Assembly (NCBI RefSeq): GCF_042453785.1
Contig: NC_091677.1
Span: 29,699,501-29,763,500 of the forward strand
Origin: Malus domestica
Taxonomy: Eukaryota > Streptophyta > Magnoliopsida > Rosales > Rosaceae
Reading direction: 5' to 3'
DNA length: 64,000 nt
The notes beneath the pieces were generated by a model. That model did not search any database and was not told the origin of the DNA. It was given only the letters and a program-made list of their open reading frames with translations. A program made the position numbers and the translations under genes. This document shows positions 35,111 to 47,313 of the stretch, piece after piece; the stretch's first letter is position 1, and each line of letters starts with the position of its first letter.

Positions 35111-37094
35111 GACCAACTCCAAACCTGGGCTAAAAGCCAAATTACCCCCTCCAAACACTCTCCAACCCATGTTAAAATTTTGAGCTAAATGCCAAATGTT
35201 ATTTCTGGGCCAAATACCCCCCCCCCAGCTTTCCTCCCTTGCGCGATTGGACTCGCTGGCCTTTGGGCCACTCTCGGCCCGTTCACACTCCAACGCGCCC
35301 CACGCGGAGAGCCTGCGTTTCGTTCCCGACAGCGTGGGACCTAGCATCAGGGCCATGTCGGCCACTTGCCCGAGCCCAACGGCTCTTTTCCGCATCTGAC
35401 GGCCATTGTTTAAGGATCGTTGGTTGATCCAACGGTCCAGATTCAAATTTCATTTTTAAAAAATATGTTATTTTAAAATACATTGAATCCAACGGTTGAG
35501 ATTGAATATACTCAAATCTAACAGTAAAAAAAAAAAGATCTAACGGCCCAAATTAAAATCCAACGGCTAAAATAATTAAATAAATTTATTTAACACAAAA
35601 TTTACCCAAAAACTCTATAAATACCTATGTATTTGTTCAAACATCACAAAATTCAATTTTCTCACAATTCTTCCAATTTATCTTTCTATCATTTCTTTCC
35701 ATTTCCAAATTGTTCAACATGGCAAGAGAGCATGTTAGAGGTCATAATTGGACCTTTGAGGAAGATGTTTCTTTATACTTGGCATGGGTTTCTGTTAGTG
35801 AAGATGGTGCAGTTGACACAAATCAAAATAAAAAGGTTTTGTAGGATAAAATCATTGCAAAGTTTCAAGAAAACTGCAACGGCGGCAGGCGGGATGGTGA
35901 TGGTGTTTATGATCGGTGGAAGACTATCAACAAAGCATGCACTTTATGGAAGGGAAGCTTGGAGAGAGCCATGGTTGGCATGCATAGTGGAAGGAGCGCC
36001 ATAGAAATTGTGAGTTTTTTTCTTGATATTTTATTTGTCATGTACATAATATTATTTTGCAACTAATTATTTTTATGTATTTTTTGCATAGGGTGACAAA
36101 GCAATGGAAATTTACAAGACAAGAGTAACACCAAAAAATCAAGTTTTTAAGTTGCAACATGCTTGGGACGTCCTCAAGGATTGTCCAAGGTGGGCAATCG
36201 ATGCAGACCAACAATGGGGAAGATTATTTCAACGTGAAGCCGCATCGAGAAATGAAGGTGTTGATGTAGGTGTCGATGAAATGACCCCATCTCCTTCTTT
36301 AGCTAGGCCCCCAGGAAGAGATAAGCAAAAGGAAGCAAAGAGAAAAGGGAAGGCCCAAGATTCGACGAGGGGAGACTTTGCTATCGGAATTGCAAAATTG
36401 CACGAAACTCATAGCGCTCACCAAGAAGAAGTGGCCCGAATGCGTTTGCAAATGAAGGAAATCTCGGATAGGGAGGAAAATAGGTTTGAAATTGAATTCA
36501 TGATGAAGGACCTCAGCAAATACACTCCAGAGAGGAAGAAGTTCTTACGTGATAAGCAAAAGAAAATTATGCGAAAGTCTGCCTCAAGAAGTATATTTCA
36601 AGATGATGAATCCTCTGAACCCTATATCCCAACATTTCAACGAAGTCCATCACCAAGTGAAGATGGTGGATATGATTGTTAAGTTTATGTAGTGTATGAA
36701 TTATGTGTTTTATTAATTAAGTTTATTAATTGTCGTTTATATTAAGTTTATGTTGTTTATTATGTGGTTTATGTACTTTATTAAATTTATGTCTTATTAA
36801 TTAAGATTGGTGAAAGTTGAAAGCTTGCTTTGTGAAAAATTTAATGATTTTTCAATATTTATCGGAATTTAAATTTTTTTAGATTAAAATGTTATTAAAA
36901 TTAATTTACAATAGTCTACATATTTATTTAAAAAAAAATTGATTTAAGAAAAAAATTAGCCTAAGTTCATTTTTTAATAATTCAAAGCTAAAATTTTAAA
37001 CTAAAAGGATTGGAGCAGAAAAAATATTTTTGGGCTAAAAGCCAAATTTTTTGGGCTTAAAAATTTGATTTTTAACACAAGGTTGGAAATGTTC
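35111..37094 (+). mobile_element. Harbinger-like element carrying a Myb-like ORF, copy B
   Basis: Same element as 12142-14103, with TTA on both sides (35108-35110 and 37095-37097). The right terminus has drifted (AACCTTG/GGTTGGAAATGTTC). It differs by small indels, including a longer intron in the ORF (about 30 bp extra). It was inserted before the duplication. Confidence 0.8.
35719..36682 (+). pseudogene. Myb/SANT-like ORF, copy B, with nonsense codon
   Basis: Exons 35719-36009 and 36092-36682 correspond to the intact copy A gene. Codon 42 is TAG (35842-35844) where copy A has TGG (Trp), in the SANT-like domain. Downstream the frame stays open with several missense changes. The 192-codon frame from 36104 is a leftover of exon 2. 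The protein is therefore truncated to 41 residues unless translation restarts. Confidence 0.85.
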
Positions 37095-37169
37095 TTATGA
37101 GATTGTTTACAATCACCAAACCAGTGCCAAGTCTCTCGAAGTGGAAGGGGCGAGATCAGTTTCACGTGA

Positions 37170-40100
37170 ATGGCTGCTGTCCTCTCCCTCCGCACTATCT
37201 CCCAACTTCATCCCAACCTCTCTTCCCGGAGGGTTACCATAAAGCCCAGTGCCGCCCTCCATGGAGCCCGCAGAATGCGAGTCCCTTACCAGCTCAAACA
37301 GGAACAATCCCGTCTTTTCCACCGACTCCCCTCCGGCCTGAACATGGAGGTAATCGTGCACAAAAGAGTTGCAGAAAAGCAATCAGACGAGGAAAAAGAG
37401 AGACCAAGTGAAAACCCACCTCTCGTTTTCGTCCATGGAAGCTACCACGCTGCTTGGTGCTGGGCTGAGCACTGGCTCCCTTTCTTTTCGGCTTCTGGGT
37501 ATGATTGCTATGCAGTTAGCTTGTTGGGTCAGGTGAGTGCCTTCCATTTTTATGCTCCGCTCTGTTGATTAATTGCCATTTTTTTTCCTGTCTGATTAGA
37601 TGTCTCATTTGTGGTTGTCAATTCCATAACTTGAATGTTTATTTGATCAGAGTAGTCTGTAAGAATTTGATTACATGGATTCGTATATGCTGACATTTTT
37701 GTTTTTGTATTGAATTTTGGATTATAGATGACAGGTATTATATGGAAACACTGACCACAATAAGGGGATAGAGTTTATTTCTTTTGGTGAATTATGATTT
37801 ATGGGTTTACCGTCGTAACTTTTTTAGGGGTTTGGTAAAAAAATGTTCTTCATCGACACTACTAGCATCAGCCTGTGGTAGTTATGAGTCAAGTTTTAAT
37901 TCCAAAAGTTAAGGAAGAAGCAATGAGTAAACTAAAGTTTGGGTCATATAATACTATAGTCTAGTGATATTCCTCTTCACTTGTAAATGAAAGGTCTTAG
38001 GTTTGAATAAACCACATTATTGCTAGCCCATTGTGAGGCTAAGCCCATCCCCTCCCCTTATCGTTCACTTCAAAAAAAAAAAAAAAAACACGTAAAGTTT
38101 GGAAACGAAAAACAAAAACTTATCAAATATTTATAGCAAAAAATAAGAAAACAAAACACACTTAACCTAAAATTCAAACTTCAAACTTTCATGTCATCAT
38201 CATCATCATCATATATATATCATTCGTACCTTCTTTCTTTCAATTCCTTTTCTATTGTTGAGCCAAGTTTTTATACTAGTGACAATACCTCTTCCTTTGG
38301 TCTTCACTTTTGCAGAAAAGCACTTGAACTTGATAGTCTTCTTTGCTCTTAAGGATTGATTACCTTACCTATTGAACACAAGATTTTCCCCTTGTCTCTT
38401 CTCACGACAAAGTCTTTCCTCCTCCAAAACACTCATATATATCAAATCATCCAACTCCCACTTTTGTTTTTGGGCACTATAAGTGGTCTTAAGTTGTCCA
38501 AACTGTAGCGGAAGAGAGTTAAGAGTGATATGAACTAAAAAGGGATCCGGGATATGAATATCCAAATGTTTCAACTTATTGGCCATACCTATCATCTTCA
38601 AGATGTGCTCGCGAACATTGCTGTTGCCATCATACCTCATAGTCGTTAAAGAACTCATTAAGTTTCCGGTTTCAGCCTTTTCAGACTCTCTGACGTTTTG
38701 TTCCACAGTATCTAAGAAGTGTTTTGCATTGTCACAACTAGGAATTCTTCCAGGAACAGTCTCAGACATGAATCTCTTCATAATCAATATAGACAAGCGA
38801 TTAGATCTTTCCCATTTTTCATACTTTTCTCTTTGTTCTTCAGAGCTATCCTCAGTCGGCTTAGGAGGTTCATCTTCCCTTAGTGCTAAGTCGAGATCCC
38901 TGATTCCAAGAGCAAATTCTATGTCCAGCTTCCACTTTGCAAAATTGTTCCTAGTCAAAGTCTCAACGGAAGAAGAATCCATAGCAGAAACTGGAAAAAC
39001 AAAATCAATACACATTAAGACCATGTAAATAACATGCATTACAAGAAAAAGAAGAAACATATACATAATAATTTTCAATTGTTCTTAAAAGTGTTATACC
39101 CTAACCCAAAAATCAATCAGAAAACATAACCGTACACGTTTTGAAAAGGTACGGTAAGACTGTACACGTTGTGGGCTTTAGGGTTAGGGATTATACAAAC
39201 GAAGGTGTGTAACCAAACAAAAGAGTGCGCAGAAATCACTTCCCGTTAACTTATAGGCTCAAAAAACAAAACCCTAATTGGCTTCTGCTAAACAAAAATA
39301 TGAACTTAAAATATTATTTCTGGATCTCAAATTGAGAGCGATGGCTTTGATAGAACATGTAAACTTTATGTAAATTAATATGATATTTGATTCGTAACAC
39401 AAACAAAAACAAAAATATAACCTTTTAATCAAGTATATGAAAGAGAACAAATACCTAGTGTCATGAGATAGCGAATCAAAAGCAAAGCTTTCTGCTCTCT
39501 GCAACCCTGGATTACTTTAAAAGTTTATTGTTGTGAGAAAACAGACCAAACTTTATACAGGACCAGTAGGACAAAGTCTCACTCGTTGAAGAGTTTTTAC
39601 CAAATCACTGGTCTAATAAACATAGGATTCTTAGATTCTTAGTCCAAAACCTTTTTAGTAATTAAGGAAAATAAATTTTGCACTATCTTTTCTTTCTTTT
39701 TATTTTGATTTGTTTAATCTAACGGCTAAGAAAAAAAAAGGAGTATGATAATTATATTCACAAAATTACAGATCTTCAAGCTGCAAAACATGCCCATCAA
39801 ACACCCAATTATTACTAAGATAAATTCTTATTTTCTTCATCCTGATTTTTAAATTCTTAATCTATACCATTGACTTGGCACAAAATTGAGCGCAATGGCT
39901 TTCTAGGATTCATACAGCCGACCCCACTTAGTGGGATAAGGCTTGGTTGTTGTTATACCTTTCACATAGTAGCATGTATCTGGGTGATACGTTGAGTTGG
40001 CATCGTTGTATTGTTTCTATACTAGTCTGCTTCTGACTTGTAGTACTCCTTTGATTTATCAGGGTGAAAGTGATGCACCCAGCGCTTCTGTTTCTGGTAC

Positions 40101-42695
40101 TCTCCAGGTATAGTAGTTTTCCGCTAGAAAAAAGACTTCTTTTACTAGGAATTCACTAGTATGTGCATGCCTGTGTCTAATGGTTTCCATACTCAAAATG
40201 CTGTTCTTATTCCTGTTCACTGCATATTCTGCAGTAGACGCATGCAAGTGATGTTGCTGATTTCATCTGCAAGAAACTCACGCTTCCACCAGTATTGATT
40301 GGACACTCTTTTGGAGGGCTTATTATTCAATACTATATTGCAAACGCTAAAACTAACCAGATTTCAGGTAACTTCTACTTTTAACTACGTAGAATAAAAT
40401 CTCCAGACTGATGAGACATGAGCCATAACGTTTAATGTGGTTTGGCTAAATCATGTATTGCAGGAGGGGTGAAAAAGCCCTCAATAAACATTGAAAACTT
40501 ACAAAGTATTTAAACACATTATGATAGAGTTTAGGTTTGTGGCTTCTCTTTGTATCTCCTTTAATTTTATAGTGAAACTGCTCTGTCGGCCTACAGCGAT
40601 AATCTATGTAACTCATTATTTTGTTTATTCTGAATAGTTTTTACAATTTTTTTTCGGATTATATCATAGACAAGTAATTTTGGGTTCTATCATGATAAGT
40701 TTAACTCTGCCTGATAGGCTGATACCATAATGCACACTTTGATATTTGATACTCAAACTTTAACTGAATGCACTATCAAGTTTCCTTCCTGACTTGGGCT
40801 GTGGTATAGCTTATAAGCACATCAAATTTCATCTTATGTAGTATTTTTCTTACTTGCAAGGTTATTTCTTATATATTCTTTTTCTGTGCTGTTTGGCTTA
40901 TTCTAGACAAGAGAGATTTGTTCCCTAAGCTTACTGGTGCTGTGCTTGTCTGCTCCGTACCTCCTTCGGGTAATAGGTAACTAACCTACTTTCCTTTGTC
41001 TGATTATTTGTTCCTTTCTTTCTTTCAATTTGAATGTAATTAGTCCAGACTGACATTTCTGATTTTCTCCAGTGGCTTAGTGTGGCGTTATCTCTTCACC
41101 AAACCTATTGCTGCTTTTAAGGTTTTGATCTTTCTTTTATACCATATTCATACTGGAAAATTGCTACACAAAACTTTAGTTAATAGATTTTTTACGCCTT
41201 AATTATATATCTTCCTTCATAACTCTGGTTCCATTTTTGACTAAATATCTCTGAGGTTGCATCTTTTCATTTATACTCGTACTCAGTCTGTTCAACCTAT
41301 CATCCCTTACATTCTTTGGACAGCTGTTCACCACTGTTTTCATGGATATCTAAATAGAAAATGTGATACTCTTTTCCGCAATACTTTCAGCTTTCTCATG
41401 TGTAAACAGTAGACATAGAGGTTAATTTTACGTATTATTAAGGCATTCTTTGTTTGAACTTTTGAGTAGGTTACACGCAGCTTGGCAGCTAAAGGGTTTC
41501 AAACATCTCTCTCTCTTTGTAAGGAGACATTTTTTTCTGCAACAATGGAGGATCACCTCGTTTTACGGTTTGTTTGCCAGCAATTCTTTTCAAGTCATTT
41601 ACACATTTCATAAAATGACAGATGACGTTCAACATTATATATCTAGTATTAAGTTTAAGCATTAGTTTGTGCACGGGAAATGGAGTAATTTCATACACAT
41701 TCAGTCAATTTGCCCTGGTACTACGGCTTAATTATATTTCTGCTTGAAGTTCCCATAAACTGTGTATCTGTACACTGAGCCTCATCAGAACAGAAAACTT
41801 AAGAAGTGTATTTTTAAAAATGGGTGCAATAAAGGCACTAAAGGAGGCAAGAGTGTCTGTGTCAAAAGAAACGTCCACACCAAGAGAGGGTGGTTGTCTA
41901 CAGAGGACTAGAATTACTAAGCACTATGTTTGGTTGAGGAATTTTCAAATACCATGGGAAATAGGATAAATTAGTTACAAATGAACCACAAAACAATAGA
42001 TGGAGTGAGGAACTTGATAGTTCAGGGGGCGGGGGTGTATCGTGACACATAATCTTGTAATCAAGTATACCGAACCATGTAATCTCATGGACGTAGGGGC
42101 AAGTTTACTGAACCACGTAGTCTTGTTTGTTTCTTTTTGGTTCCCTTTGTCTTTGTTAATTGCTTGATACTTCTTCTATGCAGTTTTGTGGGATTTTTCA
42201 TAAAATACAAATTTCCTTCCCAAAATGTCTTTGTTTGTGAAGATAACTTTTTAAAGTTCTATTTGTCTTTCAGCTATCAAGAGCTAATGAAGGAAAGTTC
42301 AAGAATGCCATTGTTTGATCTGCGGAAGCTCAATGCATCGCTGCCAGTTCCTTCAGTGCCAAAATCAGCTATTGAACTCCTCGTGTTGGGTGCAAATGAT
42401 GATTTCATTGTGGTAAACTCCTTATACATACTACTTGATTCTTTCTTTAATGTTGTCAATGTAAACATGTTGGTCTGTAATTTCCACTATTTGCTTGCTT
42501 ATTTCTGTTTTCCGCTACTGTTTTTCCCTGTACAAGGATGCTGAAGGCCTCAACGAGACAGGCAGGTTTTATGGTGTCTCTCCTATCTGTGTTAAAGGGG
42601 TTGCCCATGACATGATGTTGGATTGTTTACGGGAGAAGGGTGCAAAAGCTATCCTATCATGGCTCGAAGATTTGAAGAGAGAGCAACTTAGATGA
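37170..42695 (+). CDS. Probable plastid alpha/beta hydrolase, 350 aa, complete copy
   Basis: Eight exons: 37170-37532, 40063-40107, 40238-40367, 40907-40976, 41073-41121, 41470-41567, 42274-42412 and 42537-42695. All splice sites are GT-AG and the joined frame is 350 aa. The first 45 or so residues are rich in Ser, Arg and Ala with few acids, like a chloroplast transit peptide. The fold is alpha/beta hydrolase: oxyanion strand VFVHGSYHAAW (H89-G90), nucleophile elbow GHSFGG (S160), acid in GANDDFIV (D294 or D295) and base in GVAHDMML (H322). This is a typical length for the family. The substrate is unknown; plant relatives include esterases and lipases. Intron 1 (2530 bp) is filled with a SINE, a reverse copia fragment and a LINE tail. 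Copy A has only exon 1. Confidence 0.9.
37943..38085 (+). mobile_element. Complete SINE with poly-A tail and target duplication
   Basis: tRNA-like SINE starting 'gtcatataatac' with box-A-like 'tagtctagtgat' and a box-B-like region near 'aggtcttaggtttgaa', ending in an A run. The 3' target copy is AAACACGTAAAGTTTGG (38086-38102). The 5' copy here has lost four bases (AAACTAAAGTTTGG), but copy A keeps the full form. This is the best-preserved member of a family with at least six copies in the window. Confidence 0.82.
38103..39640 (-). mobile_element. Partial Ty1/copia element in hydrolase intron 1
   Basis: Reverse-oriented. Around 39330-39360 (minus strand) is a degenerate primer-binding-like string (CTATCAAAGCCATCGCTCTC, compare TGGTATCAGAGCC), preceded by an LTR-like region up to about 39540-39640 and followed by a gag frame at 38982-38365. 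Nothing after gag is present. The left part (38103-38364) holds a (CAT)n microsatellite near 38193-38220 and unrecognised sequence. The boundaries are approximate. Confidence 0.6.
38365..38982 (-). CDS. Copia-type gag (UBN2-like) ORF, 205 aa
   Basis: Open frame from the ATG at 38982. It begins MDSSSVETLTRNNFAKWKLD, and the NFAKWK/W pattern, LSILIMKRFMSETVPG, AKHFLDTVEQN and LMSSLTTMRYDG are typical of plant copia gag (retrotran_gag/UBN2). It ends LVFNR before a CCHC zinc knuckle would be expected, so it is truncated. The frame is uninterrupted, which suggests a fairly young insertion. It lies antisense to the host gene. It is a transposon gene, not a host function. Confidence 0.75.
   Translation of the reverse strand: MDSSSVETLTRNNFAKWKLDIEFALGIRDLDLALREDEPPKPTEDSSEEQREKYEKWERSNRLSILIMKRFMSETVPGRIPSCDNAKHFLDTVEQNVRESEKAETGNLMSSLTTMRYDGNSNVREHILKMIGMANKLKHLDIHIPDPFLVHITLNSLPLQFGQLKTTYSAQKQKWELDDLIYMSVLEEERLCREKRQGENLVFNR
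39886..39960 (+). mobile_element. Short LINE tail
   Basis: About 70 bp of the RTE-type LINE 3' end ('ccgaccccacttagtgggat') with a short TTG tail. It is sense-oriented in intron 1 of the hydrolase, about 100 bp before exon 2. It has the same family signature as 6748-7039. Confidence 0.75.
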
Positions 42696-44505
42696 TTACG
42701 AAGGTAACTGTATTCAGTGTCATTTTTGCCAGTGCAGATCTAAGTTCTTACTCGTACCTTTTAACTAGAAGGAAAATTCATACGTTGTGGCAGCGAAATT
42801 AAGAAATCTGAAATTTTGAATTTTATATATGAACCTGTAGAAAGACGGAATCACAAGTACTCGTTACAGGTCTCTCCTTCGGGATACTTTGGGCCTAATT
42901 CTAATTACTAAGACGTTTTTGGCCATTTTAACATCGTTGCACAAAGTGAGTCCACTGCTAAAGCACTCCATGTTACGAAGGTCCCAAAATACTAATGAAT
43001 ATTAAAGCCTAACATAACTCAATGCAGTGCAGGGGAATGACGTGATAAAATATGGAAGTGATTTCCGCACTTTCTTTTCTCTCCCTCTTGGCATTCCTTA
43101 TTTTCTTCATGGACATTACGTCGAGTGGGATTCACTGGTTCTGTTTAACTAGAGTTTCTCCACCTTTAAACCGCATTTCTGGCTGCTTAGTCTTTCTGTA
43201 ATGTTTAACACTAACTCATCTCAGTTGGCATCAGTAATTCTTGCCCTACAAGGTTTTCTTCTTACATACAATAAATCTTCTATTTAACTGAGTCTTCTAG
43301 ACTTTGATTTTGTTTTTGAAATGGCTAAAATCACTTTACGATAATCAAATGCACTTTCGATTGCATTTAGCAAAAGAAAAAAAAAAAAAAAAAAAAGGAA
43401 AGAAAGTGTTTATACAAGTATGTTTTGGCAAAGCACCTGCTAGATTTTAGAAAGCACTTTCATTGCTTTATAGGAAACACTCGGATTTTTATTTAAAATG
43501 TTGATGTGTTTTTTATAGAAGCACTTTTACCAAAATTCCGATGCACTAAATGAACTCTAAATTCTCTTTTAATTTGAACTTGAATTTAACCATTTTTGAG
43601 ATTGGCTATTTATACTTATTGGAAATTCTCCTCTACACATTTTTTGTGCATGAGTGAACGATTGAGACTTACTAATTGAGATTTAGTTAAATCTCAACTG
43701 TTCACTCATGAAAAGAAAAACATGCGAGTCAGCAAAACTTATATACTAACTGCTAGATTGGGACTGCTGTAGAATGATCCCACTAGATCAAAGTATTGGG
43801 CCGCATGCTTATTATTTTACTAGCCCGTTTGTAAATTATTACGGACCTAATAGTCATCAGACCACCGTGTACAGAAAAATTGACTTCATTGTTTTTTTTT
43901 TTTAACTTCTTTAACCAACGATTGAAATCCATCTTATTTATGTTAGTTAGTACTACTACAGTCTACTACTATTTTTCTTCACTTGTAAATGAGATATTTT
44001 AGTTTTTTTATTTTATTTATTTAAGGGTACCATCTTGTGACTTCTCTATGACAGTCCACCCTTCCAGGGGGCGAGAAGACTGACAGAGGCATTTCAACCT
44101 CCTTTAGCCACCATCGTATGATTCAACGGCGTTAGGAGTCGAACCAAAAGTGTGCCGAGTGAAATACGGGCTTGAAATTTGCTCCCAACTACTGGTGGGT
44201 TGTAAAAGGTTTAATGTTAGAAGCTCATAAATGATGAGTTCGACCCTTATTTATTTTTCCACCTCGTAATATAAATATATTGATGTATAAAAAATTGATC
44301 TTATTTATAAAAACTACTAAAATTGATATATTTTTTATTCGTATATTTTTACTACATATCATGGCACACTAGCACAGGCATTCTCATGACAGTGCTAATA
44401 TTACATATTACATACGCTTATTGTAAAAAAAATGAAAAAATGCAAAATTAATAATTTGTGTGGTTTGCACTAAAGCAAAGATGTGCAACTGCGTAATGAA
44501 GTTCA
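42696..44505. other. Hydrolase 3' UTR and intergenic region before the isomerase
   Basis: Contains the probable hydrolase 3' UTR, an A-rich run (43377-43397), a partial SINE-like sequence after a T run (about 43893-44010, with 'cttcacttgtaaatgaga') and further unrecognised sequence. The two genes converge, so both 3' ends lie here. Confidence 0.5.
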
Positions 44506-47313
44506 TCAGGCTTGGAAGAACAGGCTGCTCACACCCGCTCGATATATCTGCAACTCGGATGCGCCTGTTATGCGAATCCGAGTGTTTGCTGGTGCAAAAA
44601 GAACGTCTCCTTCTGTAATTACATCCCCTTGAACATCGCTTGCGTATATAATTCCTTCCCCGAACGTGACCACAAAAATCGAAGGCCCTGGGGCTGCAGG
44701 GAATTCTGCTGATTCTCCCTGCGGAAGTTGGCAGCGATCAACCTCAAACTCATCGAAAGGCGGGAGATACCTTGTCACATAAGGACCTACTGCAACTCCT
44801 TGCAGAATGTCAGGATACCCCTGCAAAAGAAAAGACGTTAAATTTCAGACATGCATGCGAAATGCGAGGAAAATCCGCACCACACAAGTTGACGTTAAGA
44901 GTGTTAATTCCACGGCGGGGATGCTGTATTTTACCTGCTTGTATGTGAGCATAGAACAAAGGGTTTGAACATCCATATGCTTTGGAGTAAGGCCAGCCCT
45001 CACTACGTTGTCTGAGGTTGCCATGCACTCAACGCACTCACCAAATATGTAGGCGTGGGGTTCATTAGCCCCGATGTACAGCGCTTCTCCGGGATTAAGT
45101 TTCACATGGTTCATGAAGAAGGCAGATATAACACCCACATCAGTTGGATATTGCTTTACCAACTGCAATACCAGCTGTTCCTTCTCTGTCAAACGCCTCG
45201 CCTGCCAAAATAGCGAAAACTGTTACACAAATCCAGAATGAGCATAGCAGGATCTTCAATCAGATCATCCTACGGGCGAAGAAAAAACATAATTTGACAG
45301 TTACATTGAAGAAAAACACATCAGCCAACCTGACTTTCGATGTGTAAACGATCCTTCATTTTAGTAATAACTGTGGTTATCATCTCCTTGCTGGCTAACA
45401 TGAGGTGGGTGAAAACCGAACGCAGAGCGGACGTTACTTTCTCCTCCTTGTCTTGATCAGTGATTCCGGAAACTTTTTTTGCTTCTTCACTGCCAATTAG
45501 TTCTTCAATCTCAGGGACATTAGCAAGCACAACTTTAAGCTCCTGTCAAAAAAGATAGAAAAATTATAATTGTAATTAAACGTGTAATTATAATTAAAAT
45601 TAGTTGGAATGCCACATAGATCCCCATACAGAAGGCAATATTCCTTGAGAAAAGAAAAACAATTGGGAAGAAAAAGGTATCCTAGCAAGAGATACTCAAC
45701 GACTGAAAAGTAACACTACACCTGCTCTTGCCCTCAATTATAAAATATAATCTCAGTTTAATTAATGAAATAGAAGTTAATACTTCAACTAGTGATGGAA
45801 TCGATTGCATTATGATTTCGGGTTTTATTTATTTATCGTAGAGTATTGGAGAGGGCATCAGCAGATATTTAAGTTTTGTGTGTACAAACAGATCTTAAAA
45901 AAAAAATATGACCGATTACATTTGTCGACACTTTTGTTAATTCATGTGAAGTTCATATATAAAAATTTGGGATGATGCTAGAGAAACAATCTGCTTGATT
46001 CATATTTTGTAACATGATGTGGTAATTGATGGTGAATTCATTGTTTAAATTATTAATGAAAATATCAAACTATCAACCGACACATCATGTGATTTATATA
46101 ATATGGTTTACCTAGTATTTTTTTTATTAAATTTGAGCCCCTTGTATTAAAAAACTGTGTGCCTTCCTGTCCAAATAATTTTATTGATTTTTTTACCAAT
46201 TAAAGCAAAAATAAATGGTTTGATTTCTAAACAGTTGGAATGAGAAAAAGTAATTTTTTAACTCATTTGGTATTATATCATTATCTGCCTAAATAGTCCT
46301 CATGATTCTGATTTTGACAAGGTAAATGGCCAATTATTCAATGGGCCCCAGACAAGATTACAACTCATTTGTTTAACTTTGTTTTTTTATTTTTTGGAAC
46401 AAGGCATTTGTTTACCTTTGTTTAATATCAAAATAAACACAATAAAAGGAGGCACGTAAACATTCAAAAGTGCTAATGATTTTCGTGAAAAGACTCAGCA
46501 ACCAAACAATTCAAACCAACCCAATGTCTAGGAAAATTATGCATAGTAGGCATAGGACAGAGATGTTAAGAAGGGAATATACAGCTCTCTTTAGTCAAAA
46601 ATTATTTTAAGATTGTTATCGTTTCTGAGATTTAAATGAACACATGAAAATGATCTTTACCTGAGGAGTGATGAAACCACACAGAGCCTCAAAGTGGGTT
46701 GTGGCCAGGGCCATCTCAGGCTTGTGATTAGCATCCTTGTAAACATTTGGCTTCAACTTGTGCAAAATCTTGGCCAAATCCTTATCTGGGTGTGCCTGTA
46801 TCGACAATGCCTTCCCCACAGAAAGCACCTAAAACACACACAACACACACACAAAAACCAAACAAAGAAAACTCCACACCAGAGTCCACAGCCCCAAATT
46901 TTAAACAAAAAAACCCAAAAATAAAAAAAAATAAAAAAACGATAGGTTACCTTGAACAAAAAAGGGAGGTCAGAGCCCCATTTTTGGATCACCTTCTCAC
47001 CAAGCACATTTGGGTTTTTGGAAATCCAATCTTTGAGAGATATAATCTGAGACCCAATTGGGAAAAACCCATTATTCTCATCCGAATTCTGAATCAAAAA
47101 GGAAGGTCCGGACTCATGGGTTCCCATCCAAAATTCCGCATATGATTTTTCTGGGTTGATCCCAGAACCAGAGTTGAAAGCAGAGAGCCTGGCCACTTGG
47201 GAATCTTGTCCCCTCTTCCCCCAATCGTAGTTCTGAACGGAGCATCTCAGCCGCTGAAGCGAACCAGTCCTCTGGTTTTGATGCTTCATTGATTTCTTGA
47301 TGACGGAGTCCAT
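44506..47313 (-). CDS. PMI: Mannose-6-phosphate isomerase, type I, 441 aa
   Basis: Five exons on the minus strand: 47313-46951, 46828-46661, 45542-45330, 45201-44935 and 44820-44506. All introns are GT-AG and the protein has 441 aa, the usual plant length. The zinc enzyme interconverts fructose 6-phosphate and mannose 6-phosphate in the cytosol, feeding GDP-mannose, ascorbate and glycan synthesis. The N-terminal [14 protein letters not shown] block, [11 protein letters not shown] (ligands Q132 and H134), KPEMALA (E159), [11 protein letters not shown] (H297) and [15 protein letters not shown] (catalytic-type R316) are all present, so the active site is complete. The C-terminal cupin-like domain follows (about 337-441). 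In Arabidopsis there are two genes (PMI1 and PMI2/DIN9). Position next to the other two gene types fits PMI1 (At3g02570) from memory. Confidence 0.96.

Larger units (their letters stand above)
23387..38085 (+). repeat. Segmental duplication, copy B
   Basis: Second copy of the block at 325-15077. Relative to copy A it has a deletion of about 1233 bp (junction near 26165), a 1143-bp MULE-like insertion (28907-30049), many small indels and few base changes. Because only this copy continues into a complete second hydrolase gene with a complete SINE tail and target duplicate, the right part of copy B looks ancestral. Confidence 0.95.

Noticed and set aside
46694..47145. Plus-strand frames over isomerase exons 1-2
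   Set aside because: Antisense shadows of the isomerase; no start context or domain.
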